64,000 bases of DNA from the NCBI GenBank assembly GCA_041821315.1, contig JBGUEO010000017.1:1-64000 (forward strand), written 5' to 3'. The notes under the pieces are model-generated. The model saw only the letters and a program-made list of their open reading frames with translations, made no database searches and was not told the DNA's origin. This document shows, one piece after another, positions 55,001 through 62,877 of this stretch. The translations under genes and the position numbers were made by a program. The DNA is from DIGJ01 sp041821315 (GTDB lineage: Bacteria > Bacillota > Clostridia > Lachnospirales > Lachnospiraceae). Each line of letters starts with the position of its first letter. Position 1 is the first letter of the stretch.

Positions 55001-58000
55001 CTAACTGGAGCTGTCGGGGCTTTAATCGTTGTTTCATAAAAATATGTAGAATTACTCACAGAGCTTCCGCCCATTGAATTATAAGCAATCGTATAACCAT
55101 TATCATTCACATCATCCCATACCAGATGGAATGTACGTGAAATCGGCATGGAAGAAAATGCAAGTGATGTACCTTTCCAGGTAATCGTCATATCCGATTC
55201 AAGCTTATGTGTTCTAGAAGGAACCGATACCTTCACTTCATTACCAGATAAGCTGAATTTGCTGTTCGTAAAACTAATATTATAATTATCTGCTTTATAG
55301 GTTTTTTTACTTATATCTCCTTCTTTCAGGTCTAGATAGGTCATACTAAAGGTATCATCAGGCAACGTATATGTTTTAATCGTATCCTTCATTTTAATCG
55401 GTGTTTCAACCGTATCATACGAAAAATCATATACATTGTATTTTGTACCAGCACTTAATAATGGCCATTCGTTTTCATACAAAGTAGGATTATATTGATA
55501 TTTACCGTTAAGAACTTGTGCTTTAAACGCAAGTTCTAGATAGATACCAAAGTCTAGATACAGTGCACCTGACATCTTGGAATTTTTCAGTTGATTGACT
55601 GATTGCAACTGATAAAAGAAATATCCATACAATTTGGTATATATCCCTGCTTCTGCGGTAAGTCCGACACTATCTAATTTCGTTGAGAAAAGTCCTACTG
55701 CAAATTCCAGGCGAATTCCGGCTCGCAGTCCCAAAGAACCCATAACATAAAACTGGAACGTATACTTTTCATCCATCAAGCTGACCGTATTGCTACCTGC
55801 ATCTTTGGCACGAATTTTTGCCCAGAAGCAATACCTTGTACCATTTTCATACTCAAAGTTACATCCAAGGGCAACATTGATATTTGCACTAACTACAAAA
55901 TCAACTGATTCTTTGACTGCAATGATACCCAATAACAAATGTTGCTCTTGTGATATGATATTTTTATCAAAAATATCAATCCAATCGGTCTCATTTCCCA
56001 TCATATCGCTATAGAGTTCAAAAAGTTCCTTCACACCTCCAGATATTTCATCTGGCTTCGTGGATGCCATTATCTTTTGGATTTGCTTTGATACATCAAT
56101 TGAGGTTGACTTCGTAGAAACCACTGCTTTAAAACTGATTCCGGTATAGTTATAGATATCAATATTGGCATTCATTGTATAATCTGAAATATATTTGAAA
56201 ATCCATTTCTTTTTCCAGACTGCCTTACCAGATGCTGAAACATCCATTTTTAATTCTTCAATAAAGGTAGATGACAAGGAAATCGTAATGACACTGTCAT
56301 CCGTTGCTTTGACCGAAACATCAAAGCTAACACTAACCGCACATCGCACCCCTTTACCGCTTAATTTTTGCAAGTTCTTTCCAATATTGGCATTTACTTT
56401 CAGGTTTTTAATTTTTACTTTAGAACCAGACGCTGATGCTGCCATTAATTTAACATCACCCACGCTGGCATCGGATCCGTCCTCCATCTTTATGGATAAC
56501 GAGTCCATTTTTGATCCGATTCTAGACATTTCGTTGAATCCATCAGTCTCTAACGCTAATGCTGTCATATAAAGAGAAGCTTTCTCCGCATACCCGCTTT
56601 CGACTACCTGATCTTCAATCTCTTCCTCTACAGAATCAACATCAACGTCCTTAAGCATGCTATCCCCATCTGTACTATTCTTCGAATAATAGTCCAGTGT
56701 ATCCTGCATCTTATCCTGGTTTGTCACAACATATGTTATGGAATAGGTACCGTTTTCTTCCTTGACACTGGTAATCTCTCCATAAGAAACCTCAGATTCC
56801 TTGCTATCTTGTGGAGATGCTCCGGAATACAATGCAATAAAGTCTCCTTTATCAACCGTTGTTTTTTCGGATAGTCCCATCTCTTCATAAGCAGAAAAAT
56901 CCAGATCCTTTGTCTCTATCATAAAGGATCCTTCCGCATCCGAGACAGCAGGAACATAGTTTTCAAGTTTACTGTCAACTCCAGCAGCAATCGGTAACAC
57001 ATCTGGAATAAAAATTACTTCTTTTGCATCTGCATCCATATATTGAATATTCTGGCTTCCCATGCTTCCCGTAACCGTTACTACCTTGATGTATGCAATA
57101 TCATCATCCAAATAGGAGGAATCATCCGCACTGCCTGTAGGTGCTTTTGGTTTATCTTCACTATATATGCAAAGAACATCTCCAACCTGTAACTGTGTAT
57201 TTCCTTTATATGTAAAGGAACCACTCGCTACTTCGTCTGTGTTTTCTCCATCGTTAAACCCAACAACTGGAACCGAAAGAGCGTCTACCTTCTCCCCATC
57301 CTCTGTCATATCCGATACTAAACTATCTGGTATATAGAAAATTCCATCATGAAGCTCAATATTATATACTTCCGCTTTATGAATCGTGAAGTCACATTTT
57401 CGAACGGTGTTTTCCTGATCTTTAAAGTTTAACTTACTATCACTTAATGTCAAATTGTAGGAGACTCCTTCTGTAAATCCTCCTTGGGCAGAAACAACAA
57501 AACTCCCTTCGCTTCCTTGTGCCTTAAGTTTTATCGCCTCTGATCCATCTGCAGCAATCACTGTGATACCACTTATGACACTGGATTCAGAAATTGCTGA
57601 ATCCGTTGAAAGAATCTGAAAGGAAAGTCCCGTCTGTTGATCTGTTAATGAAAAAGAATCATCCAAACTCTGCTGTTCCATCTCAATTTCTGAATACCTA
57701 GCATAAAGTGTTATATCACGTAGAATAGGCGTATCATCTGTAAAGCTTTTTTGAAAGCCTTTATCTGCATACCATCCAAGAAATATACTATTACTTTTCT
57801 GTGGAGCTGGCAGACTAGTAATCGTTTTACCATTTTTAACCGTGACTGCATCTATCGCAGTACCGCCATTGGATTCAAATGTTACAGAAAAAATATCCTC
57901 TGAACTTCCACCATTCCCATAATCTTTACGTGGTTCTTTGCTAGGAGAAGGGGAAGGCTTAGAATCATTCGTATCATCTGCATCGTTTCCCGAATTATCC

Positions 58001-58806
58001 GGATCCGACATTTTGGTATGTGCATCAATATATGTTTTATCGTTTGGCGTACTATATTTCACACTTTTTTTTGTCTGATTGGATATGGTAAGTTTAGCAT
58101 CCTTATTCGTAGATGCTATTAAACTTCCTTCTGCGCCTGATTTAAGGATAATATCTGCATCCGTTGCTGTTGATACACTGGACGGAACGGATGAGGTAAC
58201 CGCAGAACCCTTCGCTTTTGTTTTTATCTGAATCGGTAGTTTACTGCTTATCCTACCTTTAATTATAAGTTTTGCTTTCTTTGCAAGAATAATCTTATCA
58301 ATTGTTCCGTAATTAGATAGTAAGCCTTTCGCATTCTTTCTATTGTAAGTTAATGTTTTAACTTTAGAACCTTTTGCAACTTTATATGTCAGCTTACTGT
58401 CATTGATTATAACGCTATTTCCCTTTGCTTTTTCCGTTATCGACTTTGCATTCGTTACAATGAAACCTTTAAATATTCCACTGTTCACAACCGATGCTTT
58501 GGATGAACGAATCACCAATGTTTTTGCCTGATAGGATTTTTTGGGAATAGTAAACGTAATTGCTTTTTTTGTTTGAATCGTAATCTTTTTAATCTTCTTA
58601 TCAGCCAATGCTTTTGTTAGCATCTTTTGTGTTGTTACTGTAATCTGCGTTTTTTTCGTTTCTGTTAAAGTTGTTGTCTTAGTCGCTGCTGCCGAAGCAG
58701 TTATCGTGCCAACATCAGGTACTACGGATGTCAAAACTACAACAATTGCCAAAAGCAACGCCAATCCAGAACGTAAAGGCCTATTTTTTTTATCTCTCAT
58801 AACCAC
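52045..58806 (-). CDS. Giant secreted protein with InlB-like (Flg_new) and MucBP-like repeats
   Basis: 2,253 residues from a GTG about 12 bases after AAGGAG; Met3 is another possible start. Signal peptide 1-40 (ends ASA). Residues about 40-260 are rich in Lys/Thr with beta-strand periodicity; an SPSPSPSKEP linker; one InlB-type B repeat (about 305-370); a ~850-residue unassigned beta-rich domain; then eleven Flg_new repeats (about 1237-2147) of ~70 residues with the pattern FxGWYxDxxLxxxYxFxTMPxxxxTVYAKW, two of them followed by MucBP-like VEHYQQN segments. The last ~100 residues form a separate domain. There is no LPXTG motif or C-terminal membrane helix, so anchoring is unclear. Probably a surface/extracellular adhesin-like protein. 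Confidence 0.9.
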   Translation of the reverse strand: MVMRDKKNRPLRSGLALLLAIVVVLTSVVPDVGTITASAAATKTTTLTETKKTQITVTTQKMLTKALADKKIKKITIQTKKAITFTIPKKSYQAKTLVIRSSKASVVNSGIFKGFIVTNAKSITEKAKGNSVIINDSKLTYKVAKGSKVKTLTYNRKNAKGLLSNYGTIDKIILAKKAKLIIKGRISSKLPIQIKTKAKGSAVTSSVPSSVSTATDADIILKSGAEGSLIASTNKDAKLTISNQTKKSVKYSTPNDKTYIDAHTKMSDPDNSGNDADDTNDSKPSPSPSKEPRKDYGNGGSSEDIFSVTFESNGGTAIDAVTVKNGKTITSLPAPQKSNSIFLGWYADKGFQKSFTDDTPILRDITLYARYSEIEMEQQSLDDSFSLTDQQTGLSFQILSTDSAISESSVISGITVIAADGSEAIKLKAQGSEGSFVVSAQGGFTEGVSYNLTLSDSKLNFKDQENTVRKCDFTIHKAEVYNIELHDGIFYIPDSLVSDMTEDGEKVDALSVPVVGFNDGENTDEVASGSFTYKGNTQLQVGDVLCIYSEDKPKAPTGSADDSSYLDDDIAYIKVVTVTGSMGSQNIQYMDADAKEVIFIPDVLPIAAGVDSKLENYVPAVSDAEGSFMIETKDLDFSAYEEMGLSEKTTVDKGDFIALYSGASPQDSKESEVSYGEITSVKEENGTYSITYVVTNQDKMQDTLDYYSKNSTDGDSMLKDVDVDSVEEEIEDQVVESGYAEKASLYMTALALETDGFNEMSRIGSKMDSLSIKMEDGSDASVGDVKLMAASASGSKVKIKNLKVNANIGKNLQKLSGKGVRCAVSVSFDVSVKATDDSVITISLSSTFIEELKMDVSASGKAVWKKKWIFKYISDYTMNANIDIYNYTGISFKAVVSTKSTSIDVSKQIQKIMASTKPDEISGGVKELFELYSDMMGNETDWIDIFDKNIISQEQHLLLGIIAVKESVDFVVSANINVALGCNFEYENGTRYCFWAKIRAKDAGSNTVSLMDEKYTFQFYVMGSLGLRAGIRLEFAVGLFSTKLDSVGLTAEAGIYTKLYGYFFYQLQSVNQLKNSKMSGALYLDFGIYLELAFKAQVLNGKYQYNPTLYENEWPLLSAGTKYNVYDFSYDTVETPIKMKDTIKTYTLPDDTFSMTYLDLKEGDISKKTYKADNYNISFTNSKFSLSGNEVKVSVPSRTHKLESDMTITWKGTSLAFSSMPISRTFHLVWDDVNDNGYTIAYNSMGGSSVSNSTYFYETTIKAPTAPVRKGYAFGGWYKNEKLTTPFVFQTMPAENIILYAKWIPNTTTQYQVEHYQQNLANDTYTLYETENLTGTTGQTVAAKAKSYQGFTYDSSVDDSVVSGTISAEGSLVLRQYYKRNSYTLAFKPENGSTDIVKTLKYGAAIFAPAVVKTGYTFSSWNSMVATTMPANNQTYTAIWTPNNYSIEFDSTGGSEVSKITTTVDSVVSAPSSPIKAGYLFEGWYRDRDLMTPYSFSTMEANNITLYAKWKLNSQLTYKVEHYQQNVSGDGYTLKDTENLTGAYNATVTAKEKTYSGYVFNSQESQTVKSGVVAADGSLVLKLYYDRDSYNITLKTNNQNKDIVQTLKYGVVVSVPEVTREGYNFGGWYSDSELTNAYTFDKMPAENITVYASWMAASYMISFNTNGGSILENVIQDCNTSVSAPKDPTKQGYSFGGWCSDSALSTTYTFDKMPAENITIYAKWVANSYTITADSNGGSKVGNITQDCGTTINEPTAPTREGYLFAGWYSDPELNAAYTFDTMPAEDSTVYAKWTANSYTITFDSNGGTSVENITQDCGTAVSEPTAPTKEGYRFAGWYSDSKLSTAYSFGTMPIEDITVYASWTINQYTITFNTNEGSMVNSITQAYKSEVSAPENPTREGYSFIGWYKDSTLSTAYTFGTMPAEDSTVYAKWTANSYTITFDSNGGTSVENITQDCETAVSEPTAPTKEGYRFAGWYSDSELSVTYSFGTMPIDNITVYASWTINQYTITFNTNEGSMVDSITQEYGSQVSAPENPAREGYSFIGWYTDSTLSTAYIFGTMPAEDSTVYVKWTANSYTITFDSNGGTSVENITQECGTAVSTPMAPTKEEYRFAGWYSDSEFSTAYSFDTMPTDNITVYAKWVVNGSEYPLQLDGDYTVVTVGAPYATDNVSVKVIFNGSIYILYIKGLDSATTVDVTGFQNTITGGWATVASGAGWNCGTYMTNDGKLEIKFHNNGSTSSVYTFMVNESV
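52368..55098 (-). repeat. Tandem array of about 210-bp units with a 420-bp higher-order repeat
   Basis: Eleven ~70-residue units in the repeat protein; the C-terminal five units alternate two types, giving nearly identical 420-bp blocks (for example the same sequence recurs at about 52391, 52811 and 53231). The alternation of SYTITFDSNGGTSVENI and QYTITFNTNEGSMV types is recent duplication. Confidence 0.85.
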
Positions 58807-58848
58807 TTTTCTTCATTTCTCCTTCTATTCTATTTATAGGTTTTGTTT

Positions 58849-59169
58849 TCACGGTTTCATTTCACTCACAAACCGAAAGCCTAGGATAAAACCTGGAATA
58901 CGATAAATTGGATTAGCATACAACCTGTTATAATCCTTTACTGACTCCCGGTAGATCATACGACTTGTTTCAATCATTCTTCTTGCCACTACTATGTCTT
59001 TACTTTCCTGCTCCTGCCTGTAGATGGCTTGGTGCATCTTTATCTGCTCTTTTGTAGCCTCCACTTCATGATATCTGTCAACTAGTTTATGATAGGAAAC
59101 CGTAAACCAAAGGGTAATAAAGGCTATTGCAGATATTCCTGCTATTACGTAGGCTATCATGGATATCAA
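58849..59169 (-). CDS. Small LemA-like membrane protein
   Basis: 106 residues if started at the TTG seven bases after GAGGAG; other starts to 59190 are possible. One N-terminal membrane helix (about 4-25), then a helical cytoplasmic or outer part with a C-terminal signature TSRMIYRESVKDYNRLYANPI and PGFILGFRFVSEMKP that resembles the ends of LemA proteins (ARxxYNxxVxxYN...P). LemA function is unknown. It is 42 bases upstream of the giant repeat-protein gene, and the two may form an operon. Confidence 0.6.
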   Translation of the reverse strand: MISMIAYVIAGISAIAFITLWFTVSYHKLVDRYHEVEATKEQIKMHQAIYRQEQESKDIVVARRMIETSRMIYRESVKDYNRLYANPIYRIPGFILGFRFVSEMKP

Positions 59170-59346
59170 CACTTCACTCCTCGCATTCAAATTTTTATGA
59201 ATTTAGTATAACAAATAGAAAGCATAAATTATCATTTACCACCTCAAATGCACTTTTTTAACCCTGAAATGTATTCATAAATCATTGAGGTTTCTTTTGA
59301 TTCATGATAAAATAAATTGTTCAAACGAGCTATTAAGGGGGGAACG

Positions 59347-60072
59347 ATGCTTAAAATTGCCATTTGTGATGATGAAATAACGGAGCTTTCCCGTATTTCA
59401 AAATTATTAAACCGATATCATGAACAAAAAAATGCTGCCTTTCGATACGATGTTTTTTCCAATCCTATCGAGCTATTAGAAAGCTTGCAAACCAATAGCT
59501 ACGATATTTTGCTGCTTGATGTGCTTATGCCGGGAATAAACGGAATTGCGGCAGCTCAAGAAATACGTGGATTTAATCAGACTATAAAAATCATATTTCT
59601 GACTTCATCTCCTGAGTTCGCCGTTGAAAGCTATGCTGTAGATGCATATTACTACCTATTAAAACCTACTACAGAAACCAGACTTTTTCCCATTTTAGAT
59701 AAACTTTTTTTTGATGCACAAAACACAAAAGAATACCTATATATCAAGTCAGCCTCTGGAATTATGCGTATCTCATTTCATAACCTTGAATTTTTAGAAG
59801 TAATGAACAAAAAACTATATTTTCACTTAACCGATGGCAATATAAAAGAAGTCTATGGTTCGCTTTCTGATTACGAGCCAAAACTTCTTAACAAGGAGGA
59901 GTTCATTAAAGTCCACCGATCTATTATTGTAAATATGAAGCATACCCAGGAACTGCATATTGGTACGATTACAACTGCTACCGGACAGAGCATCCCAATA
60001 TCAAGACTTCTATATCCAAAAGTGCGAGAACTATACATGAATTATCTATTTTTAGAAAAAGGGGTAGAATAA
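59347..60072 (+). CDS. LytTR-family response regulator
   Basis: 241 residues from the ATG preceded by AAGGGGGG; an in-frame start 30 bases earlier lacks a ribosome site. Receiver domain with acidic pair (CDDE), phospho-acceptor Asp58 in ILLLDVLMPG and Lys in LLKPTTE. C-terminal LytTR DNA-binding domain from about 140: FLEVMNKKLYFHLTDG, EEFIKVHRSIIVNMKH and IPISRLLYPKVRE. It is followed by its kinase with a one-base stop/start overlap. Confidence 0.93.
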   Translation: MLKIAICDDEITELSRISKLLNRYHEQKNAAFRYDVFSNPIELLESLQTNSYDILLLDVLMPGINGIAAAQEIRGFNQTIKIIFLTSSPEFAVESYAVDAYYYLLKPTTETRLFPILDKLFFDAQNTKEYLYIKSASGIMRISFHNLEFLEVMNKKLYFHLTDGNIKEVYGSLSDYEPKLLNKEEFIKVHRSIIVNMKHTQELHIGTITTATGQSIPISRLLYPKVRELYMNYLFLEKGVE

Positions 60073-61373
60073 TGATTACTGCTGTAGGTTTCATTAACTA
60101 TGGGCTAATATTACTATTTGGAATATTGCTTTCAATAGACTTTGCGGGAATTGAACAAACACATAAGAACCGTCTGGTAGTAAATTGCTTTATTTTATCC
60201 TTGCTTATAGTACAGTTCGCAAGCTGGCGATTTTTCGGGTACGACATCACCAGAAAAATATATCCTTTCATAGTACATATTCCACTGATGCTTTTTATTT
60301 CTTTCTATTATAAGCAAAACTTTATTGTTGCTTTTGTCTCTGTGCTATCTGCATATCTATGCTGCCAGACACCAAGATGGTTTGCCACAATGGCTCTTTA
60401 TCTGTTCAATAGTAAATTATCCTACCTTATAGTTAATTCATTGGCTATATTTCCTGTATTGTTTTTACTCAAAAAATATGTCGTACGCTCCATCAACCAG
60501 CTAATCAACATATCCAAACGATCACTACTACTATTTGGTATCGTACCGCTTATGTATTATTTATTCGACTATACTACAACCGTATACACGAATTTATTAT
60601 ATCGTGGAATTGAAATGGCTGTACTCTTTATGCCCACTCTTGTATCCATGTTTTATTTTATATTCACTCTCATATACTACAATGAAATGCAGCGTCGCAG
60701 TAATGCCGAACGTGAATCTATCATATTATCAATTCAGGTCAGCCAGGCAAAAATAGAACTGTCAAAATTTTTAGAATCACAAGAAAAGACTGCGATATAC
60801 CGCCACGATATGCGTCACCATCTTAATCTAATTGGAGGCTATCTTGAAACTGGTGATATAACAAAAGCATCGGAATATATTAGCAATACGCAGGCAGATA
60901 TTAAAGAAATTACCCCTATCCACTATTGCGAAAACAGTACCATCAACCTAATTCTCTCCTACTTTGCCGGCAAAGCAAAAACAGTCGGTATTACTTTTTT
61001 CACTGATGTTAATATCCCCCAGGACATATCTATCTTAGAAACTGAGCTTTGTGCTTTACTATCCAATAGTTTAGAAAATGCTATTCTTGCCTGTACGAAG
61101 GTTTCCGAAACAAACGCACGGATAGTGCGTGTCATTTGTCAGCTACATAAAGACAATATGCTTATTTTTATCGAAAATAACTATAACGGCAACGTAGAAA
61201 TGATAAATGGACTGCCACAAAACCATAGCTCTGGACATGGCTTTGGTGTTAAAAGCAGTATGACAATTGTTAATAAATATAAAGGTTACTGTTCCTATAC
61301 TGCAATTGATGGAATATTTACAGTAAAGATTGTACTGCCTATGAAAAAAGTGACACAAAAAGTGGCTGGATGA
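60072..61373 (+). CDS. GHKL-family sensor histidine kinase (AgrC-like)
   Basis: 433 residues. Six membrane helices (about 5-195), a dimerisation segment with YRHDMRHHLNLIGGYL (His in HDMRHH, about 245), then a GHKL ATPase with LLSNSLENAILACTKV and GHGFGVKSS. The arrangement matches AgrC/ComD-type sensors of peptide signals or bacteriocin regulators. No agrD-like peptide gene was found in the flanking bases. The start overlaps the response regulator stop (TAATG). Confidence 0.93.
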   Translation: MITAVGFINYGLILLFGILLSIDFAGIEQTHKNRLVVNCFILSLLIVQFASWRFFGYDITRKIYPFIVHIPLMLFISFYYKQNFIVAFVSVLSAYLCCQTPRWFATMALYLFNSKLSYLIVNSLAIFPVLFLLKKYVVRSINQLINISKRSLLLFGIVPLMYYLFDYTTTVYTNLLYRGIEMAVLFMPTLVSMFYFIFTLIYYNEMQRRSNAERESIILSIQVSQAKIELSKFLESQEKTAIYRHDMRHHLNLIGGYLETGDITKASEYISNTQADIKEITPIHYCENSTINLILSYFAGKAKTVGITFFTDVNIPQDISILETELCALLSNSLENAILACTKVSETNARIVRVICQLHKDNMLIFIENNYNGNVEMINGLPQNHSSGHGFGVKSSMTIVNKYKGYCSYTAIDGIFTVKIVLPMKKVTQKVAG

Positions 61374-61388
61374 TACAAGTTTATTGTA

Positions 61389-61836
61389 TTATCCAGCCTC
61401 ATGACCTGTATGAACTGTCTTATATAATGTACCTTGTCTTGTATTGCAATCGCCAATAGCAACCACATCTACTGCAGCATCCCGATACGCATCAACCAAT
61501 TCTTCATTTGCACGAACACCAAATGAAACTACCATATTATCACAAGCTATGTTTACTTTGTCACCTGTTTCATTTTCGAATACGGCACCATTCTCATCCG
61601 TCTTTAACATTTTCTACACTACCGACCCAAAAACTTCGTTCATCCTCATGAACAAATGCTGGAATATTTACTGCTGCCTTGATTTTTGCTGCATCTTCAA
61701 TATAAATCCCATGATCATAATAAATCGGTCGATTAATATATGGCGCTAACTTTTGAATCGAGTGCCTACCTCTTGATACATGAAGTAAATCAATTTTGTC
61801 AGAAATAGACGTTGCAAATTCATTATTTGGTTTCAA
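61389..61836 (-). pseudogene. Degraded NADH:flavin oxidoreductase (old yellow enzyme plus FAD domain)
   Basis: Two overlapping frames encode separate parts of one protein. 61594-61836 carries the end of the TIM barrel (IDLLHVSRGRHS, YYDHGIYIEDAAKIKAAVNIPAF). 61389-61610, in another frame, carries the C-terminal FAD/NAD part (DNMVVSFGVRANEELVDAY, VVAIGDCNTRQGT). The N-terminus and the central ~250 residues are missing, so there are at least one large deletion and one frameshift. The genes of BaiCD-like reductases have this domain order. It is not expected to be functional. Confidence 0.8.
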
Positions 61837-61892
61837 CTAAGCACCTTTAACTTTTACAAGACACTTACCTATTTTCATATTGATTTTTACTT

Positions 61893-61932
61893 ATTTTTGT
61901 TTATTGCTATTTTGTTTATTTAGATATATACT
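61893..61932 (+). promoter_or_regulatory. deoR-type gene promoter with direct-repeat operators
   Basis: TTGCTA (61904-61909) and TATACT (61927-61932), spaced 17 bases. The direct repeats ATTTTTGTTTATT (61893-61905) and ATTTTGTTTATT (61909-61920) overlap the -35 region; DeoR proteins often bind such repeats, suggesting autoregulation. Confidence 0.55.
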
Positions 61933-61970
61933 ATTTATAGATTTATTTAAGTAGGGGGATTATAAACAAC

Positions 61971-62753
61971 ATGATTCAAAATACATTATTTAGCGAAGAA
62001 AGATCCGAAGAAATTCTCAAATTAATTAGAGCGTTGGGGAAAGTTAGCGTTAATACCCTTTCAGAACGCTTTAATGTGAGTAGTGCTACTATCCGAATGG
62101 ATTTAACTAAACTTGCAAAAAACGGTGAAATAATAAGAACACATGGTGGTGCTATGCTTGCACCTTCCATTACCTCTGAGCGGTTAATAAGCGAGCGAGA
62201 AAATAAAGATAAAAAACAACTAATAGCCAAAGAAGCAATATCTCTAGTAGAAAATAACGATACTCTTCTTCTAGATACTGGAACCACCATGTATTTTTTT
62301 GCGGAAGAAATTGCAAATAGTAAATTACAAGGATTAAGCGTCTTTACAAACGACTTTGAAATTGCAAGGATTTTGGAAAAAAAAGGTGATGTAGCCGTTC
62401 ATTTACTTGGCGGTACGGTACGCTCTGGATTCCACTATTGTTATGGACAAAATGTTATGCTTCAATTATTAAAATATAATTTTGATAAACTTTTTATTGC
62501 AACCTCCTCTATTAATATGGAGAAAGGTCTCACCACCCAACACGCAGAAACAGCTATACTTAAATCGGTAATGATTCGCTCTGCAAACACAAAAATATTA
62601 CTGACTGACTCATCAAAGTTTGATCAGTTAAGTTTTGCACAATTTGCAAGCCTTAATGAAATTGATATATTAATTACAGACAACCATCTTTCCAACGAAC
62701 GATTAAAAAAACTCAACAAATATATTTCAAAAATAATAATAACTGAATCATAA
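61971..62753 (+). CDS. DeoR-family transcriptional regulator
   Basis: 260 residues. N-terminal helix-turn-helix (about 12-60) with RFNVSSATIRMDLTKLAKNGEIIRTHGGA (core: FNVSSATIRMDL). The C-terminal sugar-phosphate sensor domain (DeoRC) shows DTGTTMYFFAEEI, VHLLGGTVRSG and LTDSSKF. Ribosome site AGGGGG. It faces the fucose-isomerase-like gene (opposite strand), which may be a target. Confidence 0.92.
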   Translation: MIQNTLFSEERSEEILKLIRALGKVSVNTLSERFNVSSATIRMDLTKLAKNGEIIRTHGGAMLAPSITSERLISERENKDKKQLIAKEAISLVENNDTLLLDTGTTMYFFAEEIANSKLQGLSVFTNDFEIARILEKKGDVAVHLLGGTVRSGFHYCYGQNVMLQLLKYNFDKLFIATSSINMEKGLTTQHAETAILKSVMIRSANTKILLTDSSKFDQLSFAQFASLNEIDILITDNHLSNERLKKLNKYISKIIITES

Positions 62754-62812
62754 CTACCTCTTAAATGGGCAATGTCATCGCCTTAAGTTACTTAACATTA
62801 TTTTGTACCTTC

Positions 62813-62862
62813 AAAAAATGAGCTGTGCACCAATGGTTATTCCACCACCAGTGCTACAGCCC
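62813..62862 (-). terminator. Probable terminator of the isomerase-like gene
   Basis: Imperfect stem pairing GGCTGTAGCAC-type sequence with GTGCACAGCTC, followed by six T on the minus strand. Ends 16 bases past the stop codon at 62878. Confidence 0.6.
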
Positions 62863-62877
62863 ATACATTATATTATC

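Noticed and set aside
52368..55098. Repeats resembling a CRISPR or satellite array
   Set aside because: The unit is 210/420 bases and in frame with the protein; no short direct repeat with unique spacers exists.
58792..58816. Eight-codon frame overlapping the giant-gene start
   Set aside because: Its ATG lies only 2 bases after AAGGAG, too close for use; the site more likely serves the GTG at 58806.
59191..59346. Search for an agrD-like or bacteriocin peptide gene near the LytTR/GHKL pair
   Set aside because: No short frame with ribosome site and double-glycine or AgrD-like features on either strand.
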